Notes under the pieces: model-generated | Told to the model about the DNA's origin: nothing | Database searches by the model: none | What the model saw: the letters and a program-made list of their open reading frames with translations, nothing else | From: Lutispora sp003527145 | Lineage (GTDB): Bacteria > Bacillota > Clostridia > Lutisporales > Lutisporaceae | NCBI GenBank assembly: GCA_029983695.1 | Contig: JASBZB010000024.1 | Span: 1-64,000, forward strand | Direction of reading: 5' to 3' | Length of the DNA stretch: 64,000 nucleotides | Program-made: the position numbers and the translations under genes | Shown here: piece by piece, positions 53,551-61,381 of the stretch | Numbering within the stretch: position 1 is the stretch's first letter | Layout: each line of letters starts with the position of its first letter

Positions 53551-53642
53551 TGAATAATTCCCCCTTAAACTATGGATTTATATCTTAATTTTTAAAGAGA
53601 TTCAATTTTATATATTTAAAGATGGTGTTTTCTCTTTTATTA

Positions 53643-54467
53643 TTATTTCAAGTGATCTTCTCCTAGAAAATTTTCAATGCCCTTCCTCATATCATTAAGT
53701 TGATTTTTATAAGCTCTCATTAGTAAAGATGCATCAGCAGGAGAAGCAGTTATCATTCTTGCGCCCAGATCAACTAATTCTTTTGTCGAGTGATAAAATG
53801 CTGAATGATACCCTGGTATACCTATTTTCATATCAGTTTCTGATTTTCTAACAGTATCAAATATTGATTCGATTGTTTTTACAACTTTAGGATTGTTTTG
53901 TTCTCCTAAGGCATTTAAAGATCTTGAGAGATCTGCCGGTCCTATAAATATGCCATCTAGACCTTGTACACTTAATATTTCCTTAAGTTCTTCTACAGCA
54001 AAATCATCTTCGATCATAACCATAAATAGGATTTCTTCATTTGATTCTTTCATATGACGCTTAAAGTCAACTGCAGAATATTGTGCTGCTCTAGACCCGG
54101 AGAATATTCCACGATCGCCATATGGTCTGTATTTTATTGCATTAATCGCTTTCTCTACATCTTCTCTATTTCTAGTATGAGGTATTATAATTCCCTGTGC
54201 ACCTGTTTCTAAAATACGAAGAATCGTTTTAGGATTGTTTTCGGGTACTCTTACTATTGTAGTTATATCAGCAGCATCCCCTGCTCTTACCATAGATTCA
54301 ATAGTTTGAAGATCCAATGAGGAATGTTCCATATCTATAAGTATAAAATCAAATCCTGCATAACCAGCTATTTCTATTAAGGTAGGATCTGTAAAACCCA
54401 AACCAGCCCATGTTCCAAGTATGCACTTTCCTTCCTTAAGTAGTTTTTTAGATTTATTAATTCGCAT
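53643..54467 (-). CDS. HpcH/HpaI family aldolase
   Basis: 274 residues. GTWAGLGFTDPTLIEIAGYAG, FDFILIDMEHSSLD and GAQGIIIPHTRNREDVEKAI with later MVMIEDDFAVE and GIFIGPADLSRS match the class II 2-keto-3-deoxy-sugar / 2,4-dihydroxyhept-2-ene-dioate aldolases, which use a divalent metal and release pyruvate. The ATG at 54467 follows GGAGG at eight bases; a TTG 15 bases upstream overlaps that site. It lies 92 bases upstream of tctC on the same strand and likely degrades what the transporter brings in. Confidence 0.9.
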   Translation of the reverse strand: MRINKSKKLLKEGKCILGTWAGLGFTDPTLIEIAGYAGFDFILIDMEHSSLDLQTIESMVRAGDAADITTIVRVPENNPKTILRILETGAQGIIIPHTRNREDVEKAINAIKYRPYGDRGIFSGSRAAQYSAVDFKRHMKESNEEILFMVMIEDDFAVEELKEILSVQGLDGIFIGPADLSRSLNALGEQNNPKVVKTIESIFDTVRKSETDMKIGIPGYHSAFYHSTKELVDLGARMITASPADASLLMRAYKNQLNDMRKGIENFLGEDHLK

Positions 54468-54500
54468 AAAATCATCCTCCAATATTAATTAGTTATTTAA

Positions 54501-54740
54501 TTAGATGTGTGCAGTAAAGCGGACAATATTAATAAAATTATAGATTGTTCTATAGTCCACATACTTGTTGCTCCACTTGTATTCGCTCAAGAATCTTGAA
54601 CCAGTGCTTCTATTAGCGATAATCATGCCTGAGATTATATTTATGGTATGGTTGTTCAAGGCAGCCAAATATGGCAATCGTATTATATAGTTGCTGATGT
54701 TATGATTTTGTTTTATTATTATCTCAGGCATAAGTTTCAA
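54501..54740 (-). pseudogene. Short remnant, possibly the N-terminus of a transposase
   Basis: 79 residues: the start (PEIIIKQNHNISNYI) with RLPYLAAL, then STGSRFLSEYKW and YRTIYNFI, resembles the N-terminal region of some Clostridia DDE transposases, but I cannot name the family and no catalytic domain follows. It sits between the amidase and the aldolase genes, whose intervening region (54741-54856) has a hairpin GTATTCCCA / TGGGAATAC with TTTTTT after it on plus. It may mark an insertion within the catabolic operon. Confidence 0.4.
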
Positions 54741-54856
54741 CCTCTATGGATTTGTTTATTGTTTTGGACAGCTCTAAACTACCACAAAGGGTCGACTTAT
54801 GCTTTTGTATTCCCATAGTTTTGGGAATACAATTTTTTACTATTTAATGCACAACG

Positions 54857-55735
54857 CTAATTATTTAACTTAAGTGTGAGAGATAAAGTTTTTAAAGGGT
54901 TAACTATTTGGCATATTTTTAAGTTCCCAATAGCACTTAATAGTAAATAGGCATCTTTTTTATCAATTTTATGTATCTCTTGCAAATACTCTATTCCCTG
55001 ATGAACAAGTGATGGAATAATTTCATCATAGTCTTTACCTGATAAGATAAAGCTGACTTGATCTTTAAAGTATATCCTCGGTGATGGGATAGTTTTGTTC
55101 TTTATAACTTTAATTTTGACACTGACCCTAGCATCACATTCTATACCAGTACCACAAAGCTCTCCTTCACCCATAGCTGCATGTATATCTCCCATAGAAA
55201 GAAGAGCTCCTTCACAAAAAACCGGCAACACAACCTTAGCACCCATGGTTACATTGACAGAATCGAGGTTCCCGCCGTGGTTGCCCGGATATGAAGAATG
55301 TATGCTTTTTGGTGCGGCAACACCAATACAGCCTACCATGGGGTTCAATGGGTATTCTATATTTAGGTGCTCATCAAAAGTAAAACTTTTTTTATCTTTA
55401 TCAATTTTTACACCCTTCGCATAAATACTATCAAATATGCTTAATACTCCCAGCTTTGATCTGCTCCAAAGAGAACCAGTGTCCGATAGTTCTATGTCTA
55501 AAATTTCAATTTCTAATGCATCACCCGGCATACAATTTTTTATATAGACAGGGCCGGTAACCGGGACGAAGTGTTCTACAACTATGTCATCGTATTTTTT
55601 TTTAGAGCCATTAATCTGACCATAAGATGCATCGATAGTTTCAAATACTAAAACCGAATCATCCTCAACCTCAAGAATATTTTTTTGATCACACGAGAAA
55701 TAGTGGTGGATATTATTTTTATTGACTAGATGCAT
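54857..55735 (-). CDS. Acetamidase/formamidase family protein
   Basis: 292 residues, the shorter form of the FmdA/AmdA family. MPGDALEIEILDIEL, NPMVGCIGVAAP, PGNHGGNLDSVNV and SMGDIHAAMGEGELCGTGIE are family signatures; the His and Asp in the last segment are expected near the metal site. Typical reactions hydrolyse formamide or acetamide to ammonia and the acid, but many members have unknown substrates. The ATG at 55735 follows AAGGAGGTG at good spacing. It lies downstream of an IclR gene and upstream of the aldolase-Tct genes on the same strand. Confidence 0.88.
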   Translation of the reverse strand: MHLVNKNNIHHYFSCDQKNILEVEDDSVLVFETIDASYGQINGSKKKYDDIVVEHFVPVTGPVYIKNCMPGDALEIEILDIELSDTGSLWSRSKLGVLSIFDSIYAKGVKIDKDKKSFTFDEHLNIEYPLNPMVGCIGVAAPKSIHSSYPGNHGGNLDSVNVTMGAKVVLPVFCEGALLSMGDIHAAMGEGELCGTGIECDARVSVKIKVIKNKTIPSPRIYFKDQVSFILSGKDYDEIIPSLVHQGIEYLQEIHKIDKKDAYLLLSAIGNLKICQIVNPLKTLSLTLKLNN

Positions 55736-55899
55736 AATTATCACCTCCTTTGTACAATTCGTATTGTATTAAATCAGCGGCCAAAGCCACTGTTCAACCC
55801 ATTAAAATTCATTTTTAAAACCGGCTATTTTATGTCAATTCAATTATGTCTGCTTACTATAAGAAGATGATGAAAAATAGCAACGGTAGAATGACCTAT

Positions 55900-56676
55900 T
55901 TAATTTTTCTTCAAGTATCCCATCTTATAGCCAATTTTATCTGCTGTTTCTTTTACAAGATTGCCCAAATATTTTATCTTTTCCTCTGTAAATGTTATTG
56001 AAAGATCTGCGAAAGCAATTCCTCCAACTGGATTTCCGGTATAATCCATTATAGCTGCACCTACAGCAGAAACCCCAATATCTACTTCCTGATCGCTAAA
56101 GGAATAACCTAGATCCCTTGTCATACTTATATCTTTTAGAAGTTGATCTTTATTAATGATTGATTTATTTGTTAACGGTTTAAGCTCTGTTTCATTTAAG
56201 TAGTTTTGGATATTATCATCTGAGAAACAGGCAAAAATGGCTTTAGGAATAGCCCCGCAGTAATAGGGTAAAGTTTTACCAATATCACAATATAGTTTTA
56301 CATTTTGTGAAGGATTCTCAAATCTATCAATAAATACTGCATATTTCTCCTTAGGTACAGCTAAAGTAATTGTTTCAGTAATTTGTTTCGAAACTGAGCT
56401 TAAAATAGGCTCTGCAACATGTCTTAAATCTATCTGCCGTAAATAAGTGCTGCCTAGTTCCAAAGACTTAGTATCTAGACTGTAGTCTTTGGTTTTTTCA
56501 TTTTGTTTTAGGAAGCCACAGTAAGTTAATGTTTGCAACATCCTGTATGCAGTGCTTTTACTAATTGAAAAGTTTTGTGATATTTCTTCCAATGATAACT
56601 CTCTTTTTCCCTTGGTAAAGTGATAAAGAATGTCTAAAGAGTTTCTAACGGCCTGAATTATAATATCTTCTTTCAT
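55900..56676 (-). CDS. IclR family transcriptional regulator
   Basis: 258 residues. An N-terminal winged helix has LSLEEISQNFSISKSTAYRML, followed by an IclR ligand-binding domain from about residue 75, with KTLPYYCGAIPKAIFAC and a C-terminal DIGVSAVGAAIMDYTGNPVGG. It is the first gene of the minus-strand catabolic island and is the likely regulator of the amidase, aldolase and tctCBA genes. The ATG follows AGGAGGG. Effector probably one of the pathway acids. Confidence 0.92.
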   Translation of the reverse strand: MKEDIIIQAVRNSLDILYHFTKGKRELSLEEISQNFSISKSTAYRMLQTLTYCGFLKQNEKTKDYSLDTKSLELGSTYLRQIDLRHVAEPILSSVSKQITETITLAVPKEKYAVFIDRFENPSQNVKLYCDIGKTLPYYCGAIPKAIFACFSDDNIQNYLNETELKPLTNKSIINKDQLLKDISMTRDLGYSFSDQEVDIGVSAVGAAIMDYTGNPVGGIAFADLSITFTEEKIKYLGNLVKETADKIGYKMGYLKKN

Positions 56677-56845
56677 AAACCCTCCTATTTCACCTATCGA
56701 AATGACATTTCAATACATAGAATATTCTATATCAGTTGTAAATAATCCTTCTTTTTTTATAAAAAATCTTAAAAATTATTATCTATATATTTCTTTTAAA
56801 TATTAAAATACAAATTTGGGAGATGAAGAAAGAATATTATATAAT
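56677..56845. other. Upstream region of the IclR gene
   Basis: AT-rich. It should hold the IclR promoter on minus. No repeat or coding segment is supported before the ATPase remnant begins at about 56846. Confidence 0.4.
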
Positions 56846-57083
56846 ACAATGCGAAAAATTGACAACACAGAAAGTGCTGCAGAGATAGTAGAAAAAAAGT
56901 CATCAGTAAAAAAAGAAAGGGACAATAGCCCTTTCAATAAAGGAGACTTATGAGAAAAGCATAGACCTGTCTAAGATTCTTAACCATGAGGATATAACAG
57001 GTAAAGGTATAGAGGTGAAAACTGATACGGTGGAAATATTATTGGTAGGGAATGAAAAGCTTATAGAAATAGTTTCGAAATAG
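56846..57083 (+). pseudogene. Remnant of a second Cd/Zn P-type ATPase
   Basis: Two blocks can be read. The first (about 56846-56930) codes for MRKIDNTESAAEIVEKKS and matches the end of the CadA metal-binding domain (IKTIDSIEDGVEIIEKKS in the intact gene at 48157). The second (about 56937-57083) codes for YEKSIDLSKILNHEDITGKG followed by VGNEKLIE and a stop, and matches the CadA nucleotide-binding domain (YGKSVDLSKVLHHEDVTGKG). About 370 codons between them are gone. The divergence shows it is an old paralog, not a recent copy of the intact gene. Confidence 0.8.
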
Positions 57084-57231
57084 GCTTATATAAGGCAGCA
57101 CCTGCAATAACGGCCAATATATTTCTCATAAAGCTTTTACCTTTAGCACCGCCGGAGTGAGCAATGCTGCCGACGATAAAGCCTGCCAAGCCTTTTATGA
57201 AGAAAGACCATAGGGTATAACATGTTCATAA
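57084..57231 (-). pseudogene. Remnant of an ECF-transporter S-component-like membrane protein
   Basis: Read on minus, 57084-57215 codes without a stop for about 42 residues including SFFIKGLAGFIVGSIA and FMRNILAVIAGAALYK, the pattern of a membrane helix, a short loop and a second helix seen in ECF transporter S components. No start, ribosome site or remaining helices are present. It may instead be part of another small membrane protein; sequence identity could not be searched. Confidence 0.45.
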
Positions 57232-57336
57232 ATTTCCCTCTTCAATTTTATTCTAAGGTACACCATAATTATAATGAAGATGAAAAAACAGCAAAAATGA
57301 GAATTATATAAATATCTTATAAGACGTATCGATACA

Positions 57337-57363
57337 CAAAACTTTTTCACGGCATGGGGAGTC
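57337..57363 (+). promoter_or_regulatory. Possible ECF-type promoter before the sigma factor gene
   Basis: CAAAAC at 57337-57342, 17 bases, AGTC at 57360-57363. This resembles the AAC / CGTC pattern of ECF sigma factors, but both boxes are imperfect. Autoregulation would be expected for a SigV-type gene. Confidence 0.3.
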
Positions 57364-57414
57364 AATAAGATGTAGACAATAAGATGCGCATCTTAGAAAG
57401 GAGACCTTCATTTT

Positions 57415-57906
57415 ATGGGACATAAGTTGCTGGATAAACTCCTGGAGGAGAATATCATAGACAATAAAGAAAAATACTACAGGCTGGCCTTTAGTTATGT
57501 TAAAAATGCCGATGATGCCTTGGATGTTTTACAGGAGTCCATATACAAGGCTTTCACCGGTATTGGCAAAATACAAAATCCTGAGTACATCAGGACCTGG
57601 TTTTATAGGATCGTAGTCAATACCTCTATAGATTTTTTGCGTAAAAACAAGAAAGCTGTTGCAGTAGATTCAGACATTTTAGAAAACCATATAAAGGCTG
57701 AAGAGGATTTATATGAGGACATAGATTTACATAGGGCTATAGAAACACTTAAGCCGGATTATAAAAGCATAATAATCCTTAGATATTTTGAGGATTTAAA
57801 GATTGAAGAAGTAGCAGAAATATTAGGTGAAAATGTAAATACAATAAAAACTCGATTATACAGGGCTCTCAAGCTTTTAAGAGTTCAAATGGAAGAAAAC
57901 ATTTAG
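57415..57906 (+). CDS. ECF RNA polymerase sigma factor, SigV-like
   Basis: 163 residues. Region 2 has YYRLAFSYVKNADDALDVLQES and RTWFYRIVVNTSIDFLRK; region 4 has KSIIILRYFEDLKIEEVAEIL and VNTIKTRLYRALKLLR. There is no region 3, as in ECF factors. The gene is followed 10 bases later by an RsiV-like anti-sigma factor, so it should be held at the membrane until released by envelope stress. It follows AGAAAGGAGA. Subtype SigV is inferred from the partner. Confidence 0.9.
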   Translation: MGHKLLDKLLEENIIDNKEKYYRLAFSYVKNADDALDVLQESIYKAFTGIGKIQNPEYIRTWFYRIVVNTSIDFLRKNKKAVAVDSDILENHIKAEEDLYEDIDLHRAIETLKPDYKSIIILRYFEDLKIEEVAEILGENVNTIKTRLYRALKLLRVQMEENI

Positions 57907-57916
57907 GAGGGATTAT

Positions 57917-58804
57917 ATGTCTAAATCTGATATGGAAAGGCTGAAAGAAGAATATATGAATATTGAAATACCAAAGGAATTGGATTTTATGGTCAGAAAA
58001 GCCATAAAGGGTGGATTAAGAAAGAATTACAAAAAAAATAGATATAAATGGATGGCTGGCGCTGCAGCTTCAGCGGTTATATTTACTGCAAGCCTGAATG
58101 CAAGCCCTGCCTTTGCCAATGCATTATCAGGAGTCCCTGTTGTCGGCAATATAGTTAAGGTTCTCACCTTCAGAGAATACAAGCTTCAGGAGGATACCTA
58201 CAATGCGGATATAAAAGTTCCCTCTATAGAAGGCCTGGAGGATGAGAAGCTGCAGAGCAGCCTTAATGAGAAATATCTGAAAGAGAATAAGGAACTATAT
58301 GAGCAATTCATAGCTGAGGTAGAGGAATTAAAGAAAGATGGAGGAGGTCATATGGGAGTAGACTCCGGTTATGTAGTAAAGACTGATAGCGAAAGGATTC
58401 TTGCCATAGGAAGATATGTGGTAAATACGGTAGGGTCTTCATCCACCGTCTTCAAATATGACACCATAGATAAGAAAAATCAGATACTTATCACATTGCC
58501 GTCCCTGTTTAAAGATGAAAGCTATGTAGATATCATCAGTGAAAACATTAAGGCCCAGATGAGGGAGCAGATGAAAGAGGATGAAGGAAAGATATACTGG
58601 GTTTCCGGCGCCGGTATAGAAGAGCCTGTTGAATTGTTTGAAAGGATTTCTAAGGAGCAAAGCTTCTATATAAATGATGACAGCAAGCTGGTCATTTCCT
58701 TTGACAAGTATGAGGTGGCTCCGGGATACATGGGTGTCATAGAATTTGTGATACCAACCGAAACGATAAAGGACATATTGGCTGGAGATGAATATATAAA
58801 ATAA
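57917..58804 (+). CDS. RsiV-like membrane anti-sigma factor
   Basis: 295 residues. A cytoplasmic N-terminus of about 45 residues, one membrane helix at about 46-68 with VIFTASLNASPAFANAL (a possible signal-peptidase site after FANA), then an extracellular DUF3298-like domain to the end, which in Bacillus RsiV binds lysozyme. In that system lysozyme binding exposes RsiV to signal peptidase and RasP, freeing SigV. It is 10 bases after the sigma factor gene with AGGAGGG before it and is closed by a strong terminator. No oatA is adjacent. Confidence 0.82.
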   Translation: MSKSDMERLKEEYMNIEIPKELDFMVRKAIKGGLRKNYKKNRYKWMAGAAASAVIFTASLNASPAFANALSGVPVVGNIVKVLTFREYKLQEDTYNADIKVPSIEGLEDEKLQSSLNEKYLKENKELYEQFIAEVEELKKDGGGHMGVDSGYVVKTDSERILAIGRYVVNTVGSSSTVFKYDTIDKKNQILITLPSLFKDESYVDIISENIKAQMREQMKEDEGKIYWVSGAGIEEPVELFERISKEQSFYINDDSKLVISFDKYEVAPGYMGVIEFVIPTETIKDILAGDEYIK

Positions 58805-58828
58805 AAGTGGCTTTGCCACTTTTATTTT
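58804..58828 (+). terminator. Terminator of the sigV-rsiV-like operon
   Basis: AAAAGTGGC / GCCACTTTT with loop TTT, followed by ATTTTAG. Confidence 0.85.
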
Positions 58829-58832
58829 AGCC

Positions 58833-58947
58833 ACTAGCTTCTGGCTTCTAGCATAGGGTATTCCTTATGGGTTATGGAGGACGTGGAAGATTCCGTGCTA
58901 ATCCGTGTTCTTAGCTCCTGAGCTCTGAGTTCTGAATTCTGAGTTCT
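58833..58947. repeat. Composite dispersed repeat cluster
   Basis: In order: CTAGCTTCTGGCTTCTAGC, GGGTATTCCTTATG, ACGTGGAAGATTCCGTGC, AATCCGTGTTC, then GCTCCTGAGCTCTGAGTTC and TGAATTCTGAGTTC. The first three blocks occur in the same order in the cluster at 46145. Confidence 0.7.
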
Positions 58948-58950
58948 ATA

Positions 58951-59592
58951 CTAACCTCCAAGGGTTATATCCTGATGATCGTACCACTCTAATGCGTTCC
59001 AGAAATGTTCGGGCTTAAAATCCGGCCAATAATCATCGATGACATAAAAATCCGAGTAAATGGACTGGACAGGCAAGAATCCGCTGAGCCTACGCCTTCC
59101 TCCCCAGCGTATGATCAAATCTACCCTTGATATATCCTTGGATTTTATATAATCATTTATATTTTTTTTAGTGTTCCTGGCCATCTTCAGGTAGTTCAAA
59201 TCCCATTCCCAGCCGTAATTAACCAGGAAATTGACTTTCATTCCGCCGCTGCCGAAGGTTTTCCTTATAGTATAGGGAAGCAATTCTTCGGGAAACATGG
59301 GGGAGTCGCTGTTGCCGATGACCAGCAAATCCGCATCCTCTTTTGAGAGCATCTCTACAGCGTGTATGCATGCATCGCTAAAGGCTTTCCGCTGCTCTGC
59401 CGGCCTTTTGGTATTATCCACAGTAAAGCCGTAATAGGTCAATTCCTTTACGCCTGACTGCTGACACAGCTTAAAAAGCTCCAGTCCCGGACCGGTTCCT
59501 ATCATATATCCCTTTTCCTTGGACATTCCCTTTGATTCCGCCCATCTTCTGTTTCCATCGGGTATTATGCCTATATGCTCAGGTATTCTCAA
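58951..59592 (-). CDS. Divergent short cis-prenyltransferase (UppS-like)
   Basis: 213 residues, about 30 shorter than typical undecaprenyl diphosphate synthase. The N-terminal HIGIIPDGNRRWAE retains the catalytic Asp and the DGNxRWA site, but the usual KGH is KGY (Tyr29). Near the C-terminus RWGGRRRLSGFLPVQSIYSD replaces the usual RTSGEQRLSNFLLWQSAY(A/S)E: the WQ is VQ and the conserved Glu is Asp. It should still condense isopentenyl diphosphate, perhaps to a different chain length. The TTG start follows GAGGTGAT at seven bases. It lies 50 bases after the SEDS gene on the same strand. Confidence 0.82.
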   Translation of the reverse strand: MRIPEHIGIIPDGNRRWAESKGMSKEKGYMIGTGPGLELFKLCQQSGVKELTYYGFTVDNTKRPAEQRKAFSDACIHAVEMLSKEDADLLVIGNSDSPMFPEELLPYTIRKTFGSGGMKVNFLVNYGWEWDLNYLKMARNTKKNINDYIKSKDISRVDLIIRWGGRRRLSGFLPVQSIYSDFYVIDDYWPDFKPEHFWNALEWYDHQDITLGG

Positions 59593-59642
59593 ATCAAATC
59601 ACCTCAAGCATATTATTTGCCCGAAATCAATAACTAATCCTT

Positions 59643-61025
59643 TTATTTTTGCTTCTTGATCCCTAGATCGATTATAAGCTTTCCGTCTGCCAAGGTGAAT
59701 ATTTGGCTGATGCATGCACCGCTTTTTAACACATCCTTGACCAGGTTCGTTCTCCTATATGCGGACAGCAATAGCCCCGTGAGCATCATATTTACTGCAA
59801 AACCTATGCCCCCATAGGAAACGAAAGGAAGAATGCCATCCATGACTATGACACCGGTATTAGAGAGCATATAAAAGACAATTTGTCCTGTAATAGCTAC
59901 ACAACAGGAAAGGGAAAGCAAAAATCCAAATGCATTTTTCTGCTTGGCTGCTACACCAAGCATGCGTATGATCAGGAGGAGCATCACTGAAATTATAGCT
60001 AATCCTGCTATATAGCCTAAGCTTGAGAAAACATAAGTAAGAGTGAAATCTGTTTGCCAGCCCGGCAGCAGCCTATGGATATCCATTCCGGCCATATCTC
60101 CATCCAGCACAGCCTTGCCTAAAGGCCGGGAAGAAGAGATCAACCTTTTTATCATAAGGTGCTGATAACCGCAGCCAAGGGGATCAGCCTCCGGATGCAT
60201 TATAAAGCCGAATCTTCTTGCAAGGGGGCCATATAGTACTGATATACATGCAGCAGTGGCCACTAAGGTTGGAATATACACAATAGCAAGGCCCGCTCTT
60301 TTGCTGCCGCCAAAATAACCCCTGTTTATTGCCGAAGTTAAGATGACCAGGCAGCCGATAGTGAGAAATAAAAGACCGGAAAAGGTCGGAGCCAGAAGGC
60401 ACGTGATTGCACCTCCTGTATAAAAAATGCCTGAAATGATAATTCCGAAGTATCCTTTATTTCTGAGGCCATATATCACTCCCGAAAAAGCAGGCATAAA
60501 AAGCAGGGCATAGTAGTAAATATGCCTGTATGCTCCATGAATCCTGCCAAGAATGAAGAAGCCAAGAATTGCAGCAGCCATAAGAGAAAAATATACAAGC
60601 TTTGAATAGCGTCCGAGAAGCATGTAATCGAAAAAGTATGTAAAGGCAAAAGCGGCTATGCCCAAGGGCGCGTATATAAGAAAATTTGTAAATGCCCGGG
60701 CATTATCCGGGGAAACTCCTGATAAGAAGAACTGTACAAATCCTCCGATTCCGGTCAGCACCAGTGCCAATGCGAGTATTGACCATTCGATTTTCGGGCT
60801 ATGCGCCTGATTAAGCTGCCGGCCTATCAATACCGGATCTCCCATTTGCTGCAACGCTTTTAGCGCAGCATTTTCATCATCCATACCTTCGGAAATATAC
60901 TCATCCTTTAAGCAGGCTATATGATCTGAAAGCTCATTTTTTATGCTGCTGTGTACGCTTTTGAAGCGGATTTGACCGCAAACAGCATCTAAAAAATCTT
61001 CCATGCTTCTGTCATATGTTTGCAT
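59643..61025 (-). CDS. SEDS (FtsW/RodA/SpoVE) protein with N-terminal permease-prefix domain
   Basis: 460 residues. Residues 1-75 are a soluble helical domain (LSDHIACLKDEYISEGM, AALKALQQMGDPVLIGRQLN) of the kind called permease prefix or HAAS, seen next to PadR regulators. Then come about 10 membrane helices with the SEDS signatures LLPGWQTDFTLTYVFSSLGY (catalytic Asp in TDF) and ILPFVSYGGIGFAVN. It should polymerise lipid II or a related lipid-linked precursor. It overlaps the PadR gene by 14 bases and follows AGGAGGG. No class B penicillin-binding protein is adjacent. Confidence 0.85.
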   Translation of the reverse strand: MQTYDRSMEDFLDAVCGQIRFKSVHSSIKNELSDHIACLKDEYISEGMDDENAALKALQQMGDPVLIGRQLNQAHSPKIEWSILALALVLTGIGGFVQFFLSGVSPDNARAFTNFLIYAPLGIAAFAFTYFFDYMLLGRYSKLVYFSLMAAAILGFFILGRIHGAYRHIYYYALLFMPAFSGVIYGLRNKGYFGIIISGIFYTGGAITCLLAPTFSGLLFLTIGCLVILTSAINRGYFGGSKRAGLAIVYIPTLVATAACISVLYGPLARRFGFIMHPEADPLGCGYQHLMIKRLISSSRPLGKAVLDGDMAGMDIHRLLPGWQTDFTLTYVFSSLGYIAGLAIISVMLLLIIRMLGVAAKQKNAFGFLLSLSCCVAITGQIVFYMLSNTGVIVMDGILPFVSYGGIGFAVNMMLTGLLLSAYRRTNLVKDVLKSGACISQIFTLADGKLIIDLGIKKQK

Positions 61026-61356
61026 AGTTCAGCCCTCCTAAAACCTTATTCACTGCCGAAGCATAAGCTTCCCATTCAGCTTTTTTCTCTTGAAGCAACT
61101 TATGTCCTGACACCGTAAGTCGGTAGTATTTTCTGGGCCTTGTAGTATCTGTCTCAGTATCATAGGATTCTATAATACTCTGCTGCTCTAAAGCATGGAG
61201 TATGGGATACAAGGTGCCTGCTTTCAGTGCAAAGATATTCTGGGAGCGCTTATCCAATTCTTCAATCATTTGATATCCGTACATATCCTCGTTCTGGAGC
61301 AAACCCAGTATCAACATGGTTGTATTGCCTGATACAAGGCTTTTGGAAGCTTTCAT
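61012..61356 (-). CDS. PadR family transcriptional regulator
   Basis: 114 residues. LVSGNTTMLILGLLQNEDMYG, then YQMIEELDKRSQNIFALKAG and TLYPILHALEQQSIIES are the PadR-s1 winged helix; the C-terminal helix is the dimerisation arm. The ATG at 61356 has AGGA ten bases upstream; a GTG at 61365 is a worse choice. It overlaps the SEDS gene by 14 bases, so regulator and target are coupled. A long palindrome at its promoter is the likely operator. Confidence 0.9.
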   Translation of the reverse strand: MKASKSLVSGNTTMLILGLLQNEDMYGYQMIEELDKRSQNIFALKAGTLYPILHALEQQSIIESYDTETDTTRPRKYYRLTVSGHKLLQEKKAEWEAYASAVNKVLGGLNYANI

Positions 61357-61381
61357 AAAAATCACATCCTAAAAAATATTA

